46,525 nucleotides of DNA from Actinomycetes bacterium. Lineage in GTDB: Bacteria > Actinomycetota > CADDZG01 > JAHWKV01. The translations under genes were made by a program, and so were the position numbers. Of this stretch, positions 40,074 to 46,525 are shown piece after piece; position 1 is the first letter of the stretch; every line of letters begins with the position of its first letter. The DNA is taken from assembly GCA_029263075.1 (NCBI GenBank), contig JAJCYE010000046.1:1-46525 (forward strand), given 5' to 3'. The notes under the pieces were generated by a model, which saw only the letters and a list, made by a program, of their open reading frames with translations, ran no database searches and was not told where the DNA came from.

Positions 40074-40712
40074 ATGGACGGCGCCCCCTCGGCTGCGATG
40101 GAACTGGTGGATTGGCGCCGCCGGGTATTCGACCTCTATCGCGAGGTGCGGATCCTGCAGGAATCCAGTCCGGAATCTGCTTTCCGGCACTGGTGCTCCC
40201 GGCGAAACGAGATGATGTCCCAGCACCCCCAGTCGCCGGTCCCGCCCGGCATGCGCAGCAGTTTGTCCCATCTGTCGTACTTCGACTACGACGCCGATGC
40301 CCGGGTGTCGGCACGGCTGGATCCGGTTGACGAGGAGCCTTGGAGTTTTGATGCCAGTGAAGGAACTCTGATCCTGGACTGCATCGGCAGAGCAACGTTC
40401 AAGCTTTACGGCGAACCACAGAGTCTGAACCTGTATTGGTTCCGCTCGTACGGCGGAGGCGTGTTTCTCTCGTTTCAGGACGGCACCAGTGGGAAGACGA
40501 CCTATGGCGGTTGCAGGTATCTGCTCGATACGGTCAAGGGAGCGGATCTCGGCGGCGGCGACGGCGGGTTGGTTCTCGACTTCAACTTTTCCTATCAGCC
40601 CTCCTGTTCCTACGACCCGCGATGGGTGTGTCCGCTGGCGCCCCCTGCGAACCGTCTGGAGGTTGAGGTCAACGCCGGTGAACGGTATGTAATGCCGGCG
40701 GCGGTTGAGTAA
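40074..40712 (+). CDS. DUF1684 family protein
   Basis: A 212-residue protein from ATG 40074 (GTG 40068 is two codons upstream). It fits DUF1684: an N-terminal helix ELVDWRRRVFDLYREVR, SHLSYFDYDADARVSARLDP, a beta sandwich with LYWFRSYGGGVFLSFQDGTSG, and the C-terminal signature TTYGGCRYL, LVLDFNFSYQPSCSYDPRW, CPLAPPANRLEVEVNAGE. The family is widespread with unknown function. The gene appears monocistronic and leaderless; egtA begins 146 bases later. Confidence 0.88.
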   Translation: MDGAPSAAMELVDWRRRVFDLYREVRILQESSPESAFRHWCSRRNEMMSQHPQSPVPPGMRSSLSHLSYFDYDADARVSARLDPVDEEPWSFDASEGTLILDCIGRATFKLYGEPQSLNLYWFRSYGGGVFLSFQDGTSGKTTYGGCRYLLDTVKGADLGGGDGGLVLDFNFSYQPSCSYDPRWVCPLAPPANRLEVEVNAGERYVMPAAVE

Positions 40713-40858
40713 CTAAGGATTGATGAAATGATGTTCGGGTAGGTATCACGCTGGTTTCCGGCCAAGGAAGGGTCCAGTTTTGAGACGACGTCTGCTCAGC
40801 ACGCGTATGTTGCACCGGAATCGATTCCAAATTCTCCACCTCCCGCTGGGGCCATAAA

Positions 40859-42100
40859 GTGACCTCTGCAACGCGGTCGCTGACGACCGCAGATGTCTTC
40901 GATCACATCCGATCCACGATCTTCACCTCCTCAATCGAGGGCAGGGTAGGCGCCGAAGTCGAGTGGTTTCCCGTATACGAGGATGACCCCCAAGCCTACG
41001 TCCCACTGGAAAAGCTAAAAGGAATAATCGACGCGTCGCGCCCGCTGCCTTGTGGCGGAACCATCACCTTTGAGCCGGGCGGGCAGCTTGAAGTCAGTTC
41101 CGCCGCCGGACAGTCGGTGGCCGCCACCTGCACTGCAACTGCATCGGACATTGCCTATGTCCGGGACAAGCTGAGCCCCCACGGAATCAAGCTGTTGGGT
41201 GTTGGCCTCGATCCCGTACGGGAGGGAAAGCGGTTCCTCGACCTCCCCCGCTACGAAGCGATGGAGGCCTACTTCGACGCCGGATGGCCCGAAGGCAGGA
41301 GCATGATGCGTGCCACCGCTTCGGTGCACGTGAACCTGGACGTGGCCGGGATTGAGGACGGCGCCGAACGTTGGCGACTGGTTCATGCTCTCGGCCCGAC
41401 ACTTAGTGCTGCGTTCGCCAACTCCGCGATTGCTAGAGGGAAACCCACCGGTTGGAAGTCTTCACGACTTGCTCTTTGGCAGGCGCTCGATCCAACCCGG
41501 ACCCTGCCGACGGCCCCGGTGGGAGACCCCGTCGAGGTGTGGTCGCACTACGCGCTGCAGGCCCGAGTTATGTTTGTCCGGACCGGCGGAAGCGCCGAAC
41601 ACGTGAACCGAAGGATGACTTTCGGCAACTGGCTCGAAGACGGGCACGAACTCGGGTATCCCGACTTGGACGACTTGATTGTCCACCTGACTACCCTATT
41701 CCCGCCGATCCGGCCGAAGGGCTGGCTTGAATTGCGGATGGTGGATGCCCTCCCGGATCCGTGGTGGAGGGTACCCATAGCCATCGCATCAACCGTCTAC
41801 GACCGCAAGGCGGTGAAAATCATCGACCAGTTGGTAGAGCCGACCGCCGACCTTTGGGAGGTGGCCGCCCGCCAGGGATTGGAGAACCAACTCCTGAGCG
41901 AGACGGCACAGGCGGTCTTTAACGCAGCTCTGGACGCGATGGAGCGCCTGGATGTTGACGAAGAAACCGCGCTGGCGGTGGAGGCGTTCAACCGCAAGTT
42001 TGTGCAGAAGGGCCGATCCCCGGCCGACGAGCAACTGGATGCGTGGGCAAGAGGTAGCAGCCCGTGGGAGCCGGACGCGATGGAGGACACATGGACGTAA
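40859..42100 (+). CDS. egtA: Glutamate-cysteine ligase EgtA
   Basis: A 413-residue ATP-dependent ligase from GTG 40859, the first step of ergothioneine synthesis (gamma-glutamylcysteine). GCS2-type features: GRVGAEVEWFPV near the start, TFEPGGQLEVSS, MRATASVHVNLD, TGWKSSRLALWQALDPTRT and WLELRMVDALPDPWWRVP. It is followed by egtB with a 10-base overlap (42091-42100), so the four egt genes form one operon. No good ribosome site is visible, and the start could be leaderless. A CCTCCC run is just upstream. Confidence 0.93.
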   Translation: MTSATRSLTTADVFDHIRSTIFTSSIEGRVGAEVEWFPVYEDDPQAYVPLEKLKGIIDASRPLPCGGTITFEPGGQLEVSSAAGQSVAATCTATASDIAYVRDKLSPHGIKLLGVGLDPVREGKRFLDLPRYEAMEAYFDAGWPEGRSMMRATASVHVNLDVAGIEDGAERWRLVHALGPTLSAAFANSAIARGKPTGWKSSRLALWQALDPTRTLPTAPVGDPVEVWSHYALQARVMFVRTGGSAEHVNRRMTFGNWLEDGHELGYPDLDDLIVHLTTLFPPIRPKGWLELRMVDALPDPWWRVPIAIASTVYDRKAVKIIDQLVEPTADLWEVAARQGLENQLLSETAQAVFNAALDAMERLDVDEETALAVEAFNRKFVQKGRSPADEQLDAWARGSSPWEPDAMEDTWT

Positions 42101-43377
42101 AAGAGAGAGCGGCCCGGGGACTCGAAGTGGTCCGGCAGAGATCGCTGAACTTGGTTGACCCGGTTCCCGAGCAAGATCTGATCCGCCAGCACTCTCCCTT
42201 GATGTCTCCTCTGGTCTGGGACCTGGCCCATGTCGGCAACTTTGAGGAGATCTGGCTGCTGCGAACCATCGCCGGCCTTCCGGCCAAGGATCCACAGTTG
42301 GACGATATCTACGACGCCTTTCGCCACGCTCGCAAGGAGCGGACTCGCCTCAAACTGCTCGACCCGACGCAGTCGCGAAGCTACATCTCCGAGGTGCGCG
42401 GGCGCGTGATGGACACCCTCGAGAGGATCGAGTTGAACCCTGCAAATCCTTTGCTAGCCGATGGTTACGTTTACGGGATGGTGATCCAACACGAACACCA
42501 GCACGACGAAACCATGTTGGCCACGCTGCAGTTGCGGGTGGGGGAGTACCCGCTTGTCGAACCGGCTCGACCGGTGCCCGAGCCCGTACATGTGGCCGAA
42601 GTCCTCATCCCCGGGGGCTCTTTTGTGATGGGTAGTAGTACCGAGCCGTGGGCGTATGACAACGAACGGCCGGCCCATGAGGTCCATGTGGATGCGTTCT
42701 GGATGGACACGGTGCCCGTCAGCAACGGTGACTACATCGGGTTCATCGAGGCCGATGGGTACAACGACGGTCGGTGGTGGAGCGAGCGCGGCTGGGCCCA
42801 CCGCCATGACCAAAGCCTGGAGCACCCCCAGTTTTGGCAGCGGGATGCGACTGGATGGAACCGGGTGCGATTCGGGCGCCGGGAGGTTCTACCTTTGGAC
42901 GAGCCGGTGCAGCATGTGTGCTGGTTCGAAGCAGAGGCATACGCAAACTGGGCGGGGAAACGACTGCCCACCGAGCTTGAGTGGGAAAAGGCAGCCTCCT
43001 GGGATCCTGAATCGGGAGTGAAGCGCCGGTTTCCGTGGGGAGACTCCGAACCCACGCCCGATCTGGCCAACCTGGAGCAGAGGTACTTCGCACCCGGGCC
43101 GGTGGGAGCGTATTCTGCCGGCGCCAGCGCCTACGGTTGCCGCCAGATGGTCGGGGATGTCTGGGAGTGGACCTCCTCGGATTTTGTGGCCTACCCCGGC
43201 TCAACCGGATTCCCCTACAAGGAGTATTCCGAGGTGTTCTACGGCAAGGACTACAAGGTGTTGCGGGGAGGATCGTGGGCGACTCATCCGACGGCCATAA
43301 GGAACACATTCCGGAACTGGGACCACCCTATTCGCCGCCAGATATTCAGCGGCTTTCGCTGCGCCCGCAGCGTCTAG
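42091..43377 (+). CDS. egtB: Ergothioneine sulfoxide synthase EgtB
   Basis: A 428-residue non-haem iron enzyme from ATG 42091 (GGAGG 4-5 bases upstream). It joins gamma-glutamylcysteine to hercynine with O2. The N-terminal DinB-like domain holds the three iron ligands: His47 in WDLAHVGNF, and His134 and His138 in HEHQHDE. The C-terminal formylglycine-generating-enzyme-like domain runs from about 175 (VLIPGGSFVMGSS) to the end (FRNWDHPIRRQIFSGFRCAR). Length and motifs match the mycobacterial type that uses gamma-glutamylcysteine. Neighbours egtA and egtC confirm the pathway. Confidence 0.96.
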   Translation: MDVKERAARGLEVVRQRSLNLVDPVPEQDLIRQHSPLMSPLVWDLAHVGNFEEIWLLRTIAGLPAKDPQLDDIYDAFRHARKERTRLKLLDPTQSRSYISEVRGRVMDTLERIELNPANPLLADGYVYGMVIQHEHQHDETMLATLQLRVGEYPLVEPARPVPEPVHVAEVLIPGGSFVMGSSTEPWAYDNERPAHEVHVDAFWMDTVPVSNGDYIGFIEADGYNDGRWWSERGWAHRHDQSLEHPQFWQRDATGWNRVRFGRREVLPLDEPVQHVCWFEAEAYANWAGKRLPTELEWEKAASWDPESGVKRRFPWGDSEPTPDLANLEQRYFAPGPVGAYSAGASAYGCRQMVGDVWEWTSSDFVAYPGSTGFPYKEYSEVFYGKDYKVLRGGSWATHPTAIRNTFRNWDHPIRRQIFSGFRCARSV

Positions 43378-43381
43378 TCCG

Positions 43382-44146
43382 ATGTGCAGGCAAATGGCCT
43401 ATGTCGGGCCGCCGGTGACGTTGGAATCTGTGGTCCTGGTTCCCGAGCATAGTCTTGTTCACCAGGCCTACAAGCCCAAGTTTCAGCGCCGTGGGGTGGT
43501 GAACGCCGACGGCTTCGGGTGTGGGTGGTATTCGCCGGAGATCCGGTCTGAGCCGGCGGTTTACCGCAGGGACATGCCCATCTGGAGTGACAGGACGTTT
43601 GCGAGCATAGCCGGCGTGATCAGCTCGCCGGCCATCCTGGCCGCGGTGAGGGACGCCACAACCGGCAGCGCGGTGGAGGAAAGTAGCACCGCTCCGTTTG
43701 CCGAACGGGGATGGCTATTTGCCCACAATGGGATATTCAAGGGATTCGACGGCCCCGAAGGGCTAATTCTGCGAAAACGGCTTTCCGACGCCAGGACCGC
43801 TTCGATCCGGGGCAACAGCGACTCGGAGGTGATGTTCGGGTTGATCCTGGACCGGATGGATGAAGGCGCAGGTCCGGAGGATGCGCTGGGTTGGTGCCTG
43901 AACCTATGCCGGGGACTCTCGAGTGGCTCGTTCAACTTCCTGCTCACGGACGGTTCGGCAATCCACGCGACTGCCTGCGGGGACTCGTTGTTCGTGTTGG
44001 AAGGCGGCAGGAGGACCCCCGACGGGGTGGTAGTCGCATCGGAGCCGTTCGACGACGACCCTGCGTGGAGATCCGTGCCGGAGTTTTCGGCGGTGCAAGG
44101 AAACGGCGGTGGGGTGGAGATCAGACCCCTCAAGGAGGATGAATGA
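43382..44146 (+). CDS. egtC: Ergothioneine biosynthesis amidohydrolase EgtC
   Basis: A 254-residue class II glutamine amidotransferase-type (Ntn) hydrolase from ATG 43382. After Met removal, Cys2 (MCRQMAYVG) is the nucleophile. It has NADGFGCGWY, RGWLFAHNGIFKGFD, GNSDSEVMFGLIL and SSGSFNFLLTDGSAIHATACGDSL. It removes the glutamate from the gamma-glutamyl-hercynylcysteine sulfoxide. It starts 4 bases after egtB and overlaps egtD by 4 bases (44143-44146). Confidence 0.95.
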   Translation: MCRQMAYVGPPVTLESVVLVPEHSLVHQAYKPKFQRRGVVNADGFGCGWYSPEIRSEPAVYRRDMPIWSDRTFASIAGVISSPAILAAVRDATTGSAVEESSTAPFAERGWLFAHNGIFKGFDGPEGLILRKRLSDARTASIRGNSDSEVMFGLILDRMDEGAGPEDALGWCLNLCRGLSSGSFNFLLTDGSAIHATACGDSLFVLEGGRRTPDGVVVASEPFDDDPAWRSVPEFSAVQGNGGGVEIRPLKEDE

Positions 44147-45147
44147 CTTTGCAGTCCGCAGCGCCCGGCACCCGTACCCATGCGCCCGGGCTGGTCTCTC
44201 ATATGGGGCCGGCCGATCTGGAGGCCCAGCTACGCCGCGACGCGAAGGAGGGCCTCACGGCTCCCGACAAGAGCATCCCGTCGAAGTGGTTCTATGACTA
44301 CACAGGTTCGATGCTGTTCGATGAGATCACCCGACTTCCCGAGTACTACCTCACCCGTGCCGAACGCCAGATCCTGCGGGAGCGGGCAGCAGACATCGTG
44401 GCCGATACCAGGGCCGACACGATGGTGGAGCTCGGTTGTGGCCTGTCGGAAAAGACCAAACTGTTGTTGGATGCCTTCAAGAGGAGGGGGGACCTCAAAC
44501 GATTTCTGCCGTTCGACGTTGACGGCGAAGTTCTCAAGATGGCGGCGACCGAGTTGCTCGAGCGGTACCCGGATCTGCAGGTCCAAGGCATCGTTGGGGA
44601 CTTTGAGCGGCACCTGGAGGCGGTGAAGGTACCCGGGACGAGCCTGGTTATTTTTCTTGGGAGCACCATTGGCAACCTGAACGAGGAGCAGCGGGGGTCT
44701 TTGCTGGCGCAGCTTTCCGGAGCCTTGAAGTCCGGCGATTCCTTCCTGCTGGGCATGGATCTGGTCAAAGAGGTTGGGGTGATCGAGGCGGCTTACAACG
44801 ACTCTGCCGGGATCTCGGCAGCCTTTAACCTGAACATCCTGAGCGTTCTGAACGCTCGCCTCAACGGCAATTTCGAGATCGGCAGCTTCGAACACCTGGC
44901 CCGGTTCAACCCGGATACCGAACAGATGGAGATGTTCCTTCGCTCTACGAGGGCCCAAAGGGTGCGGCTGGCAGACCTGGACCTGGAGGTGGAGTTCGCC
45001 GAAGGCGAACTGCTCCACACCGAAATAAGCGCCAAGTTTCGCCGGGAAGGGATTGAGCAGGAACTTGTAAGCGCCGGCCTGGAGCCCAGGAGGTGGTGGA
45101 CCGACGCCGGCACCAATTTCGCTCTGAGTCTCTCCTCCAAGCTGTAG
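44143..45147 (+). CDS. egtD: L-histidine N(alpha)-methyltransferase EgtD
   Basis: A 334-residue SAM-dependent enzyme from ATG 44143, making hercynine (trimethyl-histidine) from histidine. It has the DUF2260-type fold: SKWFYDYTGSMLFDEITRLPEYYLTRAE, SAM motif VELGCGLSEKTKLLLDAF, FLPFDVDGEVLKMAA, IFLGSTIGNLNEEQR and LLHTEISAKFRREG. Length and motifs agree with mycobacterial EgtD. It is last in the egt operon. No PLP-dependent EgtE lyase gene follows in the window. Confidence 0.96.
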   Translation: MTLQSAAPGTRTHAPGLVSHMGPADLEAQLRRDAKEGLTAPDKSIPSKWFYDYTGSMLFDEITRLPEYYLTRAERQILRERAADIVADTRADTMVELGCGLSEKTKLLLDAFKRRGDLKRFLPFDVDGEVLKMAATELLERYPDLQVQGIVGDFERHLEAVKVPGTSLVIFLGSTIGNLNEEQRGSLLAQLSGALKSGDSFLLGMDLVKEVGVIEAAYNDSAGISAAFNLNILSVLNARLNGNFEIGSFEHLARFNPDTEQMEMFLRSTRAQRVRLADLDLEVEFAEGELLHTEISAKFRREGIEQELVSAGLEPRRWWTDAGTNFALSLSSKL

Positions 45148-45273
45148 CTCCGCCGCCGGTAACGTTGTGCGGCTGCCGGTTGTCTAGACCTCTAACACTA
45201 AGATTTTTTGGAAGGTAGTTAGTCAGCCTTCTAACTTTCCCTGAAACGTTCCTGCTTTCCTGCCGATTGGTTA

Positions 45274-45314
45274 CCCGCAAGAGGATGGGCTCCGCCAGAG
45301 CCCCCCGAAGCGGG
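45274..45314 (+). other. Nested hairpin before secreted-protein gene
   Basis: CCCGC (45274-45278) pairs with GCGGG (45310-45314), and inside it GGGCTC (45287-45292) pairs with GAGCCC (45298-45303). The structure ends 10 bases before the start codon and precedes the ribosome site, so it could control translation. It does not match a riboswitch that I can name. Confidence 0.4.
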
Positions 45315-45323
45315 GAGGTATTG

Positions 45324-46046
45324 ATGTTTCAGGTAGTTTTTGGGTCGGTTTTCGCTAAGTTCGCGGCAGTTGGAGTTTTGGTTGCGGGTCTGGCCGGAGG
45401 GATGGCGGCGACCGGCGCTCTCCCCGGTTTCGCCGATACCCCTACCTACACGGTGGCGTCGGCCAACCCGACCCCTCCTTCCGGCCCCGGTGTGGTGCTC
45501 GACTTCCCGGCCTCCGTCATCGCCGGTGCCTCAACCGCCCCGGCCCCAGCAGCCCCGGTTGAAGAAATCGTAGAAGAGATAGTTGTGGTCCAGGCGCCCC
45601 GCAAAGTGAGCGTTCCCTCCGTCGCCCCGGCGCCAGCACCGGCACCCGCTTGCGTGGGAGAGGTCGCCGCGGTGCTCAACGCCATAGCCGGAGCAGTTCC
45701 TGCCGCTACAACTGCCGAACAGGCCCAATTGCTGTTGGCGCAGGCCAACGCCACAGTTGCATCCTCCAGCTCCTGCGTAGCGGAGGCCGGCCGGGTTGGA
45801 TTCGCCGGGTTGGACGTGGTGAATCAGTTGGTTGCCCGGGCGGGGACGCTCGTTACTGAGATCCAGGCGCTTCCGATTCTTGTCAACCCAACGCCTGCTC
45901 AGGCGACGGAGACTCCCGGTCTGGTCGGCGGAGTGGTCGGTGGCGTCGGCGAGGTGGTCGGCGGAACGCTCAACCTTGTTAGCCAGGGACTTGGGTTGTT
46001 GGGCTCCGGCCTCAACTTCTTGAACAACGCCGCCAAAACGCCTTAG
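45324..46046 (+). CDS. Secreted Ala/Pro-rich protein
   Basis: A 240-residue protein from ATG 45324 (GGGGAGG 6 bases upstream). A signal peptide (VFAKFAAVGVLVAGLAGGMAATGA) is followed by an Ala/Pro/Val linker with APRKVSVPSVAPAPAPAPAC. A helical region with two Cys (ACVGEVAAVLNAIAGAV and SSSSCVAEAGRVGFAGLDVV) comes next, and a C-terminal Gly/Val/Leu-rich tail (VVGGVGEVVGGTLNLV). The two Cys could form a disulfide outside the cell. I do not recognise a family. It is followed 38 bases later by a gene of similar design. Confidence 0.7.
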   Translation: MFQVVFGSVFAKFAAVGVLVAGLAGGMAATGALPGFADTPTYTVASANPTPPSGPGVVLDFPASVIAGASTAPAPAAPVEEIVEEIVVVQAPRKVSVPSVAPAPAPAPACVGEVAAVLNAIAGAVPAATTAEQAQLLLAQANATVASSSSCVAEAGRVGFAGLDVVNQLVARAGTLVTEIQALPILVNPTPAQATETPGLVGGVVGGVGEVVGGTLNLVSQGLGLLGSGLNFLNNAAKTP

Positions 46047-46084
46047 ACCAGCAGACCTACCAGCCCGATAAAGGAGAGTCCGAA

Positions 46085-46525
46085 ATGAAGCTCAGTTCCG
46101 GCGCGGGCACAGCCGCCCTGAAGATTGCCGTAAGTTTCTGCTTGTTGGTGGTCGGCACTGGCAGTGGAGCAGCCCTCGGCCTTCTCAAGGGTCCTGCGAC
46201 TGCCGAGGCCGCGGTGCCGGCGCCGTCGGCAAACGGCATTGACGCCTTTGACGCCCCGAGTCAGTTCTCCTCTGCCGGCCTGACCGTTCACGAGCCGCCC
46301 CCCGTCGCCCCGGCCACCGTAAGGACGGTTCGCCGGATAGTCACCAGGCAAGCGGCGCCCAAGGCGGGGCCGGCTCAGGCACCCAGCGCTCCCAATCCCT
46401 CGATTTCACTTCCCGGATCGGTTGCATCTTCCGGGGGAGAAGTTGCCTCCAGCTGCGACAGCGCTCGTTTGGACGATGACAAGATCAACTGGCTGCTGAA
46501 TTTGGTTGCCAAGGCTCGGGATTCA
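46085..46525 (+). CDS. Secreted Ala/Pro-rich protein, cut by window edge
   Basis: An open frame from ATG 46085, with AAGGAGAG 7 bases upstream, runs 147 codons to the window end. It has a signal peptide (LKIAVSFCLLVVGTGSGAALG), an Ala/Pro-rich linker with RRIVTRQAAPKAGPAQAPS, and then SSCDSARLDDDKINWLLNLV, which resembles in layout the ACVGEVAAVLNAIAGAV part of the preceding protein. The two may be diverged paralogues from a tandem duplication. The 3' end is outside the window. The function is unknown. Confidence 0.65.
   Translation, partial: MKLSSGAGTAALKIAVSFCLLVVGTGSGAALGLLKGPATAEAAVPAPSANGIDAFDAPSQFSSAGLTVHEPPPVAPATVRTVRRIVTRQAAPKAGPAQAPSAPNPSISLPGSVASSGGEVASSCDSARLDDDKINWLLNLVAKARDS

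Overview
The window is about 46.5 kb of GC-rich bacterial chromosome with closely packed genes on both strands. It has no rRNA, tRNA, insertion sequence, CRISPR array or prophage that I can see. Gene content points to Actinomycetota, probably a deep or uncultured lineage such as Acidimicrobiia. It has a full ergothioneine block egtABCD, a SUF cluster of the actinobacterial type with a Rieske ferredoxin between sufD and sufC, an actinobacterial group 1h-type [NiFe]-hydrogenase small subunit, an HrdB/SigA-like sigma factor, a PknB-like kinase, many TTG and GTG starts, and probable leaderless genes. The phylum is an inference from gene content.

Left third (1-18.2 kb). A truncated methyltransferase, a membrane Rieske/DUF2231 protein, a SnoaL-like protein, a DUF427 protein and a double VOC protein come first. 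Next is a tightly coupled three-gene minus-strand operon (6799 down to 3490): a sigma-factor-like protein, an unrecognised 304-residue protein and a short Rad50/SMC-like ATPase with a CxxC hook. Divergent from it is a two-gene redox pair (molybdopterin sulfite-oxidase-like protein plus FNR-type flavin reductase). An ABC exporter follows; its leader carries a good promoter and an intrinsic terminator, so it is either an attenuator or a small RNA. An ArsR regulator, a hydrogenase small subunit with an extra C-terminal domain and no large subunit nearby, and a second ArsR-like protein lie next. A VanW protein and an 867-residue fusion of CDGSH, 4Fe-4S, CDGSH, Rieske and thiamine-diphosphate enzyme domains close the section.

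Middle (18.2-33.8 kb). This is mostly housekeeping: RsgA, an M16 lipoprotein peptidase, a small membrane protein, ferritin, a secreted 3D-domain protein, an RNB ribonuclease, a DUF218 protein, an Fpg/Nei glycosylase, an MFS transporter, ThiI, the SigA-like sigma factor, a cold-shock protein, acylphosphatase and a second DUF427 protein. The thiI start region contains a strong hairpin just after the sigma gene stop.

Right third (33.8-46.5 kb). A transmembrane Ser/Thr kinase precedes sufB-sufD-Rieske-sufC (sufS, sufU and sufR are not in the window). A hypothetical protein and a probably leaderless DUF1684 protein come next, then egtA-egtB-egtC-egtD with overlapping or abutting frames, and two secreted Ala/Pro-rich proteins, the last cut by the window edge.

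Themes are iron-sulfur chemistry (three Rieske domains, two CDGSH motifs, SUF, ferritin, hydrogenase subunit), thiol and oxidative-stress protection (ergothioneine, Fpg, ferritin) and envelope proteins with Ala-Pro linkers. The best candidates for undescribed biology are the sigma/unknown/SMC-like operon, the TPP/Fe-S fusion enzyme, the orphan extended hydrogenase subunit and the exporter leader RNA.
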